Shown: positions 54,745 through 62,964 of the stretch, piece after piece
Layout of the letters: the number at the start of each line of letters is the position of its first letter
How positions within the stretch are numbered: the stretch's first letter is position 1
Assembly (NCBI RefSeq): GCF_016746095.1
Contig: NZ_JAERTY010000007.1
Coordinates: 124,001-188,000, forward strand
Length of the DNA stretch: 64,000 nucleotides
DNA from: Sphingobacterium faecale
Lineage (GTDB): Bacteria > Bacteroidota > Bacteroidia > Sphingobacteriales > Sphingobacteriaceae
Direction of reading: 5' to 3'
Translations under genes and position numbers: made by a program
The notes under the pieces: model-generated
The model's database searches: none
Seen by the model: only the letters and a program-made list of their open reading frames with translations
What the model was told of the DNA's origin: nothing

Positions 54745-55539
54745 ATGATACAACCGTTGTCATATATACATCCTGAAGCTAAAATAGCTTCAAATGTAGT
54801 TATAGAACCTTTTAGTACCATCCACAAAGATGTGGTAATCGGTGAAGGTACTTGGATAGGTTCGAATGTTACTATTATGGATGGTGCTCGAATCGGTAAG
54901 AATTGTAAGATATTTCCGGGAGCGGTTATTTCTGGAGAACCTCAGGACTTGAAGTTTGAGGGCGAAATTACTACTGCCGAAATCGGAGATAATACTACAA
55001 TTCGTGAATGTGTTACCATTAATAGGGGAACACGCGACCGGTACAAAACCGTGATAGGAAAAAATTGTTTGATTCAGGCTTACAGTCATATTGCTCATGA
55101 TTGTTTTATTGGAGATAATTGTATCTTCTCTAATTCGAGTACATTGGCTGGACATATTACTGTTGGAGATTATGTAGTTCTCGCGGGGTTGGTTGCTGTT
55201 CACCAGTTCTGTCAAATTGGTTCGCATGCCTTTGTTACTGGTGGTACTTTGGTCCGTAAAGATGTTCCTCCGTTTATCAAAGCTGCCCGTGAGCCAATTT
55301 CATATGCAGGTGTGAATTCAGTAGGTTTGAGAAGGAGAGGGTATACCTCTGAGCAAATTGCTGAAATTCAAAACATCTATCGTGTACTGTTTGTTCAGAA
55401 TAGAAATCTTTCGAAAGCTTTAGATTTGGTTGAAGCTGAGTTTGAAGCAACTGAACTTCGAGATGAGATTCTTGCTTTTGTCCGTAATTCCAACCGAGGA
55501 GTGGTACGTGGATTTAATCAAGGGAAAATTGGTGCTTAA
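54745..55539 (+). CDS. lpxA: UDP-N-acetylglucosamine O-acyltransferase
   Basis: First step of lipid A synthesis. 264 residues of left-handed beta-helix (IHPEAKIASNVVIEPFSTIH, GTWIGSNVTIMDGARIG) with the catalytic His in YSHIAHDCFIGDNC and HQFCQIGSHAFVTGGT, followed by the C-terminal helical domain (YRVLFVQNRNLSKALDLVEA). 17 nt after lpxC-fabZ, so one operon. Confidence 0.97.
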   Translation: MIQPLSYIHPEAKIASNVVIEPFSTIHKDVVIGEGTWIGSNVTIMDGARIGKNCKIFPGAVISGEPQDLKFEGEITTAEIGDNTTIRECVTINRGTRDRYKTVIGKNCLIQAYSHIAHDCFIGDNCIFSNSSTLAGHITVGDYVVLAGLVAVHQFCQIGSHAFVTGGTLVRKDVPPFIKAAREPISYAGVNSVGLRRRGYTSEQIAEIQNIYRVLFVQNRNLSKALDLVEAEFEATELRDEILAFVRNSNRGVVRGFNQGKIGA

Positions 55540-55557
55540 TTTTAAACAGGTTGATTA

Positions 55558-56178
55558 TTGAATATAACTATACATAACTTAGGAAGACGTTTTAATCAGG
55601 AGTGGATTTTTAGAAAGATTGATTATACATTTTCTTCCAATCAAAAATATGCAGTTTTAGGTCCCAATGGCTCGGGCAAGTCAACATTAATAAAGACATT
55701 GACTGGTCAGCTCACACCTAGTGAGGGGACAATTGAGTTCTCCTTAGCAGGGGGTGTTATGCCTGTCGAAGAGGTCTTTCATCATGTTTCTATTGCAGCC
55801 CCTTATATCGAACTTATTGAAGAGTTTACGTTGAACGAATTGCTGGATTTTCATTTTAAGTTTAAGAAATACCTGAACGGGTTTGATAAAGATGCAATTA
55901 TTTCCATCCTAAGGATGGAAAAATCTCGTAATAAAGAGCTCAAATATTTTTCATCAGGTATGAAGCAGCGCGTAAAATTAGTTTTAGCCTGTTGTAGTGA
56001 TACAGAGCTACTCTTTTTGGATGAACCTACTAGTAATATGGATGTAGAAGGAGAAACGTGGTATTTGGACCTGTTGAATACAACTATTAGTCAAAATAGG
56101 ACGCTTATCATAGGTTCCAATCAAGAAAAGGAATATGAATTCTGCGATTCTTTTGTCTCGATATTGGACTATAAGTAA
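55558..56178 (+). CDS. ABC-type ATPase, short, without a permease
   Basis: 206 residues from a TTG start at 55558 (no in-frame ATG). Walker A LGPNGSGKST, signature YFSSGMKQRVKLVLA (degenerate, SSGMKQR), Walker B LLFLDEPTSNMD, switch region LIIGSNQEKEYEF (Asn where His is usual). It follows lpxA by 18 nt in the lipid A operon and precedes efp. The partner membrane protein is not visible, and function is unknown; a role in lipid A export or assembly is a guess from position only. Confidence 0.85.
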   Translation: MNITIHNLGRRFNQEWIFRKIDYTFSSNQKYAVLGPNGSGKSTLIKTLTGQLTPSEGTIEFSLAGGVMPVEEVFHHVSIAAPYIELIEEFTLNELLDFHFKFKKYLNGFDKDAIISILRMEKSRNKELKYFSSGMKQRVKLVLACCSDTELLFLDEPTSNMDVEGETWYLDLLNTTISQNRTLIIGSNQEKEYEFCDSFVSILDYK

Positions 56179-56224
56179 ACTGCATTAATACAGCAAGTCT
56201 CTTGTACATGCAAGGCATTTTGTC

Positions 56225-56232
56225 TAAGTTTG
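56225..56232 (+). promoter_or_regulatory. -7 box TAAGTTTG of efp
   Basis: Exact consensus, 27 nt before the efp ATG. Confidence 0.55.
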
Positions 56233-56259
56233 TAGCAGAAAATAAAAAGTACAATTCTA

Positions 56260-56820
56260 ATGGCTAAAGCTTCAGAAGTAAAATCAGGAAATATTTTGCG
56301 TTTTAACGGCGAATTAGTTGCTGTAGAAGAATATATACACCGTACACCAGGTAACTTACGTGCATTCTATCAAGCTAGAATGCGGAATGTAAAGACGGGT
56401 AAGTTGGTTGAATACCGTTTTAGAGTGGACGAGACCGTCGAAATCGCGCGTGTTGAGACCAGTGATTATCAGTATCTTTATGAAGATGGTGATTTCTTTG
56501 TGGTAATGGATAATGATACCTATGAGCAGTTCAATATTCCGAAATTCCTTTTTGGGGAGTCGGCACGGTTTTTGAAAGAAGGTATGAACGTGATTGTTGC
56601 GTTTGAAAGTGAAGAGCCAATTATGGCTCAAACTCCTAAGAGTGTAGAGTTGGAGATTACGTATACAGAGCCGGCAGTAAAAGGAGATACTTCTACTAAT
56701 GCTTTGAAAAAAGCTACTGTCGAAACTGGAGTAGAGATAAACGTGCCTCTGTTTATTAACCAAGGAGATAGAGTGAAAGTTGATACACAGAGCGGCGATT
56801 ATGTCGAACGTGTAAAATAA
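56260..56820 (+). CDS. efp: Translation elongation factor P
   Basis: 186 residues in three beta-barrel domains. It rescues ribosomes stalled at polyproline. The domain I loop reads HRTPGNLRAFYQARMRN, with Arg where gammaproteobacterial EF-P has the modified Lys (family knowledge: some lineages use rhamnosyl-Arg; here the loop tip should be checked). C-terminal barrel with INQGDRVKVDTQSGDYVER. Own promoter and terminator. Confidence 0.97.
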   Translation: MAKASEVKSGNILRFNGELVAVEEYIHRTPGNLRAFYQARMRNVKTGKLVEYRFRVDETVEIARVETSDYQYLYEDGDFFVVMDNDTYEQFNIPKFLFGESARFLKEGMNVIVAFESEEPIMAQTPKSVELEITYTEPAVKGDTSTNALKKATVETGVEINVPLFINQGDRVKVDTQSGDYVERVK

Positions 56821-56848
56821 TAAGAATTTTAGGTTTAGGTTGATTATT

Positions 56849-56885
56849 CGGTCTTGTAAGCGCTCAGCTGCAAGGCCGTTTTTTT
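56849..56885 (+). terminator. Terminator of efp
   Basis: CGGTCTTG (56849-56856) with CAAGGCCG (56871-56878, one G-T), inner AGC/GCT pairing, then seven T. Confidence 0.9.
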
Positions 56886-56904
56886 GTCTTCAGTTTTGCA
56901 CAGG

Positions 56905-57477
56905 ATGACTAAAAATGAATTAAGAATATTGTATAAGGAGAAGAGACAGCTGCTCAATGATACAGTATGCAGGTCGTATGATGAGGCTCTGTTAGGAGAC
57001 CTTCAGAAAATGGATTGGTCGGGTGTGAATTACGTTCATATTTATCTGCCAATGGATGGAGCTAAGGAACCTGACACATTAGGTTTTAAGAAATGGTTGG
57101 AGAAGTTGCTTCCTCAGGTGCATTTTGTGATTTCTAGATCTGATTTTCGAAATCATGAGATGATCCATTACCTATGGGACGAGCACACGGTTTTAGAAGT
57201 TAATAAATGGGGTATTTTAGAGCCGATAGGGGGATGTCTAGTGGAGGAGAATGCGTTGGATGTAGTACTTGTACCTTTGCTTGTTATGGATCAAGAGGGG
57301 AATCGCGTGGGCTATGGAAAAGGTTTTTATGATCGTTTTTTAGCAAAATGCAGTCCTACAGTGCGGACGATAGGGCTAACTTATTTTGAGCCTGTCGAGC
57401 GGATATCAGATGTAGGTGAGTGGGATGTCAGGTTACAGTATTGTATTAGTCCTACTAGGACGTATCGATTTATATAA
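56905..57477 (+). CDS. 5-formyltetrahydrofolate cyclo-ligase
   Basis: 190 residues from ATG 56905; the TTG at 56884 lies in the terminator T-run and is rejected. ATP-dependent conversion of 5-formyl-THF to methenyl-THF (MTHFS/YgfA family). Family motifs: VHIYLPMDGAKEPDT, WGILEPIGG, VPLLVMDQEGNRVGYGKGFYDRFLA. Followed by a long hairpin that terminates both this gene and the convergent transporter gene. Confidence 0.94.
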   Translation: MTKNELRILYKEKRQLLNDTVCRSYDEALLGDLQKMDWSGVNYVHIYLPMDGAKEPDTLGFKKWLEKLLPQVHFVISRSDFRNHEMIHYLWDEHTVLEVNKWGILEPIGGCLVEENALDVVLVPLLVMDQEGNRVGYGKGFYDRFLAKCSPTVRTIGLTYFEPVERISDVGEWDVRLQYCISPTRTYRFI

Positions 57478-57520
57478 TAATAAAGGAGTAGGACAATGTC
57501 CGACTCCTTTATTATTATAT
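57474..57520. terminator. Long bidirectional terminator hairpin
   Basis: A perfect 16-bp outer stem (57474-57489 with 57503-57518) and an inner GGAC/GTCC stem. AT-rich flanks serve as the tail on both strands. The outer stem includes the stop codon of the cyclo-ligase gene. Confidence 0.85.
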
Positions 57521-57536
57521 ATGATCCATTATATTA

Positions 57537-58829
57537 TTAATGTGTAACGTTCTTTTTTCCTGCTTTGTGGCCAGCAATAGCGTAATATAAAATAAATAGA
57601 TAACAAGGTAAAGCGATCCAATAGGCTTGATGTGAGCCTATAACATGCGCTATTTGTCCATATATTAAAGGGATAATAGCCCCACCAGCTATACCCATTA
57701 CTAGTAACCCTGATGCTGCACTTGTGAATTTACCGACACCTTTAAGCGCTAGAGGCCATATTGCTGGCCATATCAGGGAGTTAGCAAGGCCTAGTAAAGC
57801 TACAAAAAGTAGAGAGGTCATGCCTGATGTAAATACAATCGTAACAGTAAATGCTATACCAAGAATTGCACATAATTTCAATGCATTTTCTTGGCTAAGG
57901 TATTTTGGTATACATATGATACCGATGATATAGCCTACTACCATTGCTCCCATAGTTAAGCCTGTAAAGAATTTAGCATCTTCTAGGCTTACCCCTTGTG
58001 ATACGCCATATGCGATAATGGTGTCACCTGCCAATACTTCGACACCTACATATAGGAACAGGGTGATGAAACCTAAGATGACGTGAGGAAAGCTCCATAT
58101 ACTTTTTTTGTCTTCCGACACAGTATGGTGATCTGCGGTTTCTTCCTCATCACCTTTTACTTCAGGCAGATTGGCTTTAGAAATCCAGATCGATAATAGG
58201 ATCAAGACGACGACAATTCCTATATAGGGATTGACAACCTGTAGAGCGACCTGATCTAGAGCGGCAGCATATTCTGTAGGACTCATATTATCTACTTGTT
58301 TGGTTATTTTGTCCGCCTCGCCAAGATTTAAGAATAGTCCTAAGATAATCGGAGCTGCTGCGCCAGCGAACTTATTACAAATTCCCATGATGCTAATGCG
58401 TTTTGCTGCAGTCTCAACAGGCCCGATAATGGTAATATAGGGGTTTGAAGCTGTTTGAAGTATCGCCAAGCCGCCCCCCATGATAAATAAGCCAATTAAG
58501 AAAATTATATAGGTTCTGGAGAACGCTGCAGGTATGAAAAGTAATGCGCCTATAGCCATAATTCCTAAGGAGATGGACATTCCTTTTTTAAAACCATACT
58601 TGTCAAGTACCCAGGTCGAGACAGGTGCCATGACCAGATATGCAATGTAAAAAGCAAAAGTAACGAAATACGATTGGACTTCTGTTAGTTCACATGCTAT
58701 CCGAAGATAAGGAATTAAGAGGGAATTAAGCCATGTGACAAAACCGAAGATAAAGAAAAGTGCTCCGATAATTATCATTGGACCAACCGTAGATTGGCCA
58801 TTTTGAGCGTTTAGGTTTTTAGAATCCAT
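57537..58829 (-). CDS. FucP-like sugar/H+ symporter (MFS)
   Basis: 430 residues with 12 membrane segments. The opening GALFFIFGFVTWLNSLLIPY and FIMGGGLAILQTASNPYITI match the FucP/GluP branch of the MFS (fucose or glucose/galactose permeases). The substrate (fucose, glucose, galactose or GlcNAc) cannot be assigned. No sugar-metabolism genes adjoin it. A 277-nt stretch upstream holds only the terminator of the convergent-running neighbour operon and AT-rich sequence. Confidence 0.9.
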   Translation of the reverse strand: MDSKNLNAQNGQSTVGPMIIIGALFFIFGFVTWLNSLLIPYLRIACELTEVQSYFVTFAFYIAYLVMAPVSTWVLDKYGFKKGMSISLGIMAIGALLFIPAAFSRTYIIFLIGLFIMGGGLAILQTASNPYITIIGPVETAAKRISIMGICNKFAGAAAPIILGLFLNLGEADKITKQVDNMSPTEYAAALDQVALQVVNPYIGIVVVLILLSIWISKANLPEVKGDEEETADHHTVSEDKKSIWSFPHVILGFITLFLYVGVEVLAGDTIIAYGVSQGVSLEDAKFFTGLTMGAMVVGYIIGIICIPKYLSQENALKLCAILGIAFTVTIVFTSGMTSLLFVALLGLANSLIWPAIWPLALKGVGKFTSAASGLLVMGIAGGAIIPLIYGQIAHVIGSHQAYWIALPCYLFILYYAIAGHKAGKKNVTH

Positions 58830-59002
58830 TGATTGATTATATTTTTGTAAAGTTTAAGTTTTTTGTAACTACAAGACTAACAAATTTTATTCACTTAAAG
58901 AAGAAAAATGTGAGCGGATTAATGAGGCAAAGCCTGATTTTTCTTATATAAAGAATATGGACAATCATGGTGGAATAATAAAAATGCAAATTTGATAAAA
59001 AA

Positions 59003-59033
59003 TAGAGAGACTTCGATGGGCGACGTCTCTCTA
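59003..59033 (-). terminator. Terminator of the kinase-DinB-thioesterase operon
   Basis: TAGAGAGAC (59003-59011) with GTCTCTCTA (59025-59033), inner TCG/CGA, then TATTTTTTATC on the minus strand. Confidence 0.9.
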
Positions 59034-59106
59034 TAACCTAAACCGTATCATATAACCAATAAATGAATGTTATATAATGTTACTACAATTAAAGGTTGAA
59101 AATGTT

Positions 59107-59538
59107 TTATAATACCCTTGACTTTTCAATAATAGCTACAGTCAGTCTAGAAATGCAGATTAGATTTTCTTTTTCATCATACATTTTTATATCCCATACA
59201 TGTGTCGTCTTTCCAATGTGAAGAGGTGAACATATGCTTTTGAGTATCCCTTGGGATGCCGAGCGGACGTGATTTGCATTGATGTCCAGACCTACTCCAG
59301 CATACTTGTCTGTATCAATTATTAGATTGGATGCGACACTGCCGATAGATTCAGCCAATACGACTGAGGCTCCACCATGTAAGATGCCAAAAGGCTGCCG
59401 TACGTGGTCTGTAATAGGCATGGTGGCGATTATATGATTATCTTGAATTTCGACAGCTTTAATGTCTAATAGTTTGGTCATGTACTTATCAAAGATACTA
59501 TTGACCTCTTCTAATGTATATTTTTTATGCCAAATCAT
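59107..59538 (-). CDS. Hotdog-fold thioesterase (PaaI/MenI-like)
   Basis: 143 residues. The hotdog active-site region MPITDHVRQPFGILHGGASVVLAESIGS is characteristic of the PaaI/YdiI branch, including the HGG and catalytic Glu. It hydrolyses an acyl-CoA; in menaquinone-making bacteria such proteins can act on DHNA-CoA, but no men gene is nearby. Last gene of the operon, 4 nt after the DinB gene. Confidence 0.9.
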   Translation of the reverse strand: MIWHKKYTLEEVNSIFDKYMTKLLDIKAVEIQDNHIIATMPITDHVRQPFGILHGGASVVLAESIGSVASNLIIDTDKYAGVGLDINANHVRSASQGILKSICSPLHIGKTTHVWDIKMYDEKENLICISRLTVAIIEKSRVL

Positions 59539-59542
59539 AATT

Positions 59543-60061
59543 TTATTCCTGAGGTTTTAAATATCGTTCCTGTAAAATGATACGATGGTGATTCAAGTGT
59601 CCTGCAACTACGTAAATAAAAGCCCGTACAGTGATCAATCGGTCAGATGCCATCCCTTTTCGCGTCAGCTCATGTTCATTAAAGGTGTCGAATAATATTA
59701 AGTTTGATTTGCGGACAGCGACAAATTCTTCGATAATACTGGTAAAAGTTCTTTCATTATGTCGTCCATTGGCAACAAATTCGTCCTGTTCGAAAGAGGC
59801 AAGAGCTGTCATATCATTCCTGGCAAAGCGTAAAGCTCTATAGGACATGACACGTTCGGTGTCGATAATATGGCACAGTATTTCTTTTATGGTCCATTTT
59901 CCCTCCGCATAGCTATAGGATCCCATCTCTTCTGGGATAGCTTTTATGAAATCAGGAAAAGACTCCAGTTGGTTTATGAGCTCTTCTTTCACGTCGCCGA
60001 CGATGGTTTCAATATAATCATCGTATATGGCTGGATATTCGTCAGACTTGAGTGGGTTCAT
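59543..60061 (-). CDS. DinB-family four-helix protein
   Basis: 172 residues. A four-helix bundle with the DinB/YfiT metal-site histidines: IKEILCHIIDTERV (His near 64), and VVAGHLNHHRIILQERY near the C-terminus. Members include thiol transferases for bacillithiol or mycothiol; with ytxJ in the same window a bacillithiol S-transferase is possible, not proven. Its start lies 20 bp inside the histidine kinase gene. Confidence 0.85.
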   Translation of the reverse strand: MNPLKSDEYPAIYDDYIETIVGDVKEELINQLESFPDFIKAIPEEMGSYSYAEGKWTIKEILCHIIDTERVMSYRALRFARNDMTALASFEQDEFVANGRHNERTFTSIIEEFVAVRKSNLILFDTFNEHELTRKGMASDRLITVRAFIYVVAGHLNHHRIILQERYLKPQE

Positions 60062-61265
60062 ATTTTAAGTTGCTTTTTAGTATTATTCTGAAAGTTGTTC
60101 CTTTTCCTATTTCTGATTCTTTAACAAAAATCTGTCCTTTATGATAACTGACCATCCGCATAGTTAAACTCAACCCTAGCCCCCATCCTCGTTTCCTTGT
60201 CGTGAATCCAGGTTGGAATATAGTCTCAAAATTTGATCGAGGTATACCCTTTCCTGTATCACTAATGTCTATAAAAATTTCCTCTTTTGCAATGTTCTCC
60301 GTAATGGAGACCTTTATCGTACCCTCTGTACCTATTGCATTTACCGCATTTTTTAACAGGTTTTCTATTATCCAGTCAAATAACGGAACATTGAGCATGG
60401 CTTCGACATGTTTATCTCCCTCTAAAATAAACGTTATTTTTTCACTTGTTCTTATCTTGAAGTAATTAATAAAATCGTTCACAACGTGATAGACATTATG
60501 ATTGGAAAGAGACGGAGTGGATCCAATTTTTGAAAAGCGGTCAGCTACGATTTCTAGTCTTTGCACATCCCTTTCCATTTCATTGACCACATCATCATTC
60601 TCCGCATCATATTTCAGACGGATCAGTTCTATCCAGCCCATCAGTGAAGATATGGGTGTTCCCAATTGATGAGCTGCTTCCTTAGCCATGCCGACCCATA
60701 CTAGATTCTGCTCTGACTTTTTTATGGAATTGAATACGGTGTAGGCGATGGTAAGGAAAATAGCGATAAGAGAAAGTTGTATGTATGGGAATATACGGAG
60801 TTGCTGTAATGCACTAGAATCTTTATAATAGACAAGCCAGGATTCACCTGTATCCAATTCTAAGGTTATAGGTGGATGCATTCCCTTCATGATATATAGC
60901 TGTTTTTGAAAATAATCAGGATCGTATGTGAGACCTTCTTTATGCTCTTCTTCTGCTTTTATATTCGTTTTTGTACTATCCAAATCCCTCCAGAAAATAA
61001 TATTCTCTTTAGAATCGATAATAATTGCCGGTAATGAAAGACTATCACGTACGGCATAGATAAAGCTTATAAAGTCGTCGTCAACATCAGGCATGGTCAT
61101 GATGCTTCTTGTGCTCATTGCCCAGACCTCGGCCTTAGTGCGTTCAGATATTGACAGGTTTTTAACTAAATAATTGGTGTATAGCAGAGAGGCTATACCA
61201 ATCATCGCCGCAAAAAACAACAATACGATTTTCCAGACCTGTTTATTATACTTATAAGGATTCAT
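60042..61265 (-). CDS. Sensor histidine kinase, possibly PorY-like
   Basis: 407 residues. Membrane segments at about 12-32 and 170-190 flank a periplasmic sensor (VWAMSTRSIMTMPDVDDDF). The kinase core has the phospho-His in EAAHQLGTPISSLMGW (near 199), N box ENLLKNAVNAIG, G boxes DTGKGIPRS and GWGLGLSLTMRMV. No HAMP domain is evident. The short N-terminus, the phrase LLYTNYLVKNLSISER and the overall layout resemble the kinases that pair with PorX; I recall this from family sequences and cannot verify it here. No response regulator is adjacent. Confidence 0.9.
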   Translation of the reverse strand: MNPYKYNKQVWKIVLLFFAAMIGIASLLYTNYLVKNLSISERTKAEVWAMSTRSIMTMPDVDDDFISFIYAVRDSLSLPAIIIDSKENIIFWRDLDSTKTNIKAEEEHKEGLTYDPDYFQKQLYIMKGMHPPITLELDTGESWLVYYKDSSALQQLRIFPYIQLSLIAIFLTIAYTVFNSIKKSEQNLVWVGMAKEAAHQLGTPISSLMGWIELIRLKYDAENDDVVNEMERDVQRLEIVADRFSKIGSTPSLSNHNVYHVVNDFINYFKIRTSEKITFILEGDKHVEAMLNVPLFDWIIENLLKNAVNAIGTEGTIKVSITENIAKEEIFIDISDTGKGIPRSNFETIFQPGFTTRKRGWGLGLSLTMRMVSYHKGQIFVKESEIGKGTTFRIILKSNLKYEPTQV

Positions 61266-61339
61266 TTGCGCGTGTATCAGTATGCAAAATACTGATTTTA
61301 TTGAAAATTTCTTTTAAAATGTAATTGCCGATAGCAATG

Positions 61340-61347
61340 CAAACATA
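61340..61347 (-). promoter_or_regulatory. Candidate -7 box TATGTTTG of the kinase operon
   Basis: Plus strand CAAACATA, 74 nt before the ATG at 61265. Confidence 0.35.
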
Positions 61348-61400
61348 GATTGTGTATTAATTTTGCAAATTCTATGCTATAGGAATCATTCAGAAATCAG

Positions 61401-61408
61401 TAATTTTG
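61401..61408 (+). promoter_or_regulatory. -7 box TAATTTTG of gltX
   Basis: Exact TAnnTTTG, ending 4 nt before the gltX ATG at 61413. Confidence 0.6.
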
Positions 61409-61412
61409 CATT

Positions 61413-62933
61413 ATGAGTTTGCAGAAAAAAGTTAGGGTGCGTTTCGCACCAAGTCCTACAGGAGGATTGCATTTGGGCGGGGTAAGAACAGCTTTGTTCA
61501 ATTATTTGTTCGCTAAACAGCATAAAGGTGATTTTATCTTGCGCGTTGAGGACACCGATCAAACTCGGTTTGTGCCTGGAGCAGAAGAGTATATTAACGA
61601 ATGTTTGGCTTGGTGCGGAATCTTACCTGACGAAAGTCCTGCTAAACCTGGGGCTTTTGGACCCTATAGGCAGAGCGAGCGTAAGCCATCCTATAGGCAA
61701 TATGCAGAGCAATTAATTGCATCGGGACATGCTTACTATGCATTTGATACTCCTGAGGAGTTGGATGCACTAAGACAGGCACAGCCTAATTTCCGCTATT
61801 CGCACGAGAATAGAATGGAGTTACGTAACTCACTTAGCTTATCTGTTGAAGAAACACAACAGCTATTGGCGGACAATGCACCGCATACCGTAAGAATTAA
61901 GATGCCAGAAGATCATATCGTATCTTTTGATGATATGATTCGTGGACGTGTCTCGTTTGAGACTCGATTGGTGGACGATAAGGTATTATTGAAGGCCGAC
62001 GGTATGCCTACATATCACCTCGCGGTAGTGGTCGATGATAAGGCGATGGAAATATCACACGCTTTCAGAGGTGAAGAATGGTTACCATCTGCACCTGTGC
62101 ATTTATTGTTGTGGGAATACCTTGGTTGGTCTGCGGATATGCCACAATGGGCACATTTACCTTTAATCTTAAAACCAGACGGTAATGGCAAGTTGAGCAA
62201 GCGAGATGGAGATCGTCTTGGTTTTCCTGTCTATGCAATGAATTGGGCAGATCCGAAGACTGGGGATTTGACAAAAGGGTTTAGAGAGTTGGGATTCTTA
62301 CCTGAAGCATTTGTCAATATGTTGGCGGTATTGGGGTGGAATGATGGGACGGAACAGGAAATTTTCACACTGTCTGAATTGATTTCGAAATTTTCTGTGG
62401 AAAGAATTAATAAATCGGGAGCAAAATTTGACTTTGAGAAAGCGAAGTGGTTCAACCATGAATGGATTAAAAACATGGATAATACAGACCTCTTGCCACT
62501 GGTGAAGGCGAGTTTTGATCAACATGAGGTCAGTCGAGTTGAAGACGCTTCTGTTGTCGCTGTTTTATCGGCAGTAAAGGATAGAATGACTTATCTTTCT
62601 GATTTCTGGGGGCAGGCATCTTTCTTTTTTCAGGTACCCGCAAATTATGATGTGGATGCGGTCAAGCCTAAATGGAATGCCGATAAAGCTAAATTTTTCG
62701 AAGATATCTTATTGGAGTTTGAAAATATAGAATGGAAATCGACGGTACTAGAACCTTTCTTTAAGGAGCGTGTACAGGCTTCGGGAATGAAAATCGGGGA
62801 ATTGATGATGCCTTTCCGTATTATGTTAGTGGGTGGTAAATTTGGGCCAGATGTGTTTCTTATTGCTGAGCTTCTTGGTAAAAATGAGGTGATAAATCGA
62901 GTGAAAGTTGCTCTCAACATATTTAATGGTTAA
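61413..62933 (+). CDS. gltX: Glutamate-tRNA ligase
   Basis: Charges tRNA-Glu. 506 residues, class I synthetase: the HIGH motif appears as PSPTGGLHLGGVRTAL and KMSKS as KLSKRDGD. Further VEDTDQTRF, YHLAVVVDD and the C-terminal anticodon-binding domain. A start codon 4 nt after the -7 box predicts a leaderless mRNA. The stop codon is immediately followed by a perfect hairpin. Confidence 0.97.
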   Translation: MSLQKKVRVRFAPSPTGGLHLGGVRTALFNYLFAKQHKGDFILRVEDTDQTRFVPGAEEYINECLAWCGILPDESPAKPGAFGPYRQSERKPSYRQYAEQLIASGHAYYAFDTPEELDALRQAQPNFRYSHENRMELRNSLSLSVEETQQLLADNAPHTVRIKMPEDHIVSFDDMIRGRVSFETRLVDDKVLLKADGMPTYHLAVVVDDKAMEISHAFRGEEWLPSAPVHLLLWEYLGWSADMPQWAHLPLILKPDGNGKLSKRDGDRLGFPVYAMNWADPKTGDLTKGFRELGFLPEAFVNMLAVLGWNDGTEQEIFTLSELISKFSVERINKSGAKFDFEKAKWFNHEWIKNMDNTDLLPLVKASFDQHEVSRVEDASVVAVLSAVKDRMTYLSDFWGQASFFFQVPANYDVDAVKPKWNADKAKFFEDILLEFENIEWKSTVLEPFFKERVQASGMKIGELMMPFRIMLVGGKFGPDVFLIAELLGKNEVINRVKVALNIFNG

Positions 62934-62955
62934 TTTAGATTCTTTAGAATCTAAA
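62934..62955. repeat. Perfect inverted repeat after the gltX stop
   Basis: TTTAGATTC (62934-62942), loop TTTA, GAATCTAAA (62947-62955). No T-run follows, so it is a weak terminator at best; it ends 9 nt before the next ATG and could affect its translation or stabilise mRNA ends. Confidence 0.6.
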
Positions 62956-62964
62956 CCAAATTTT

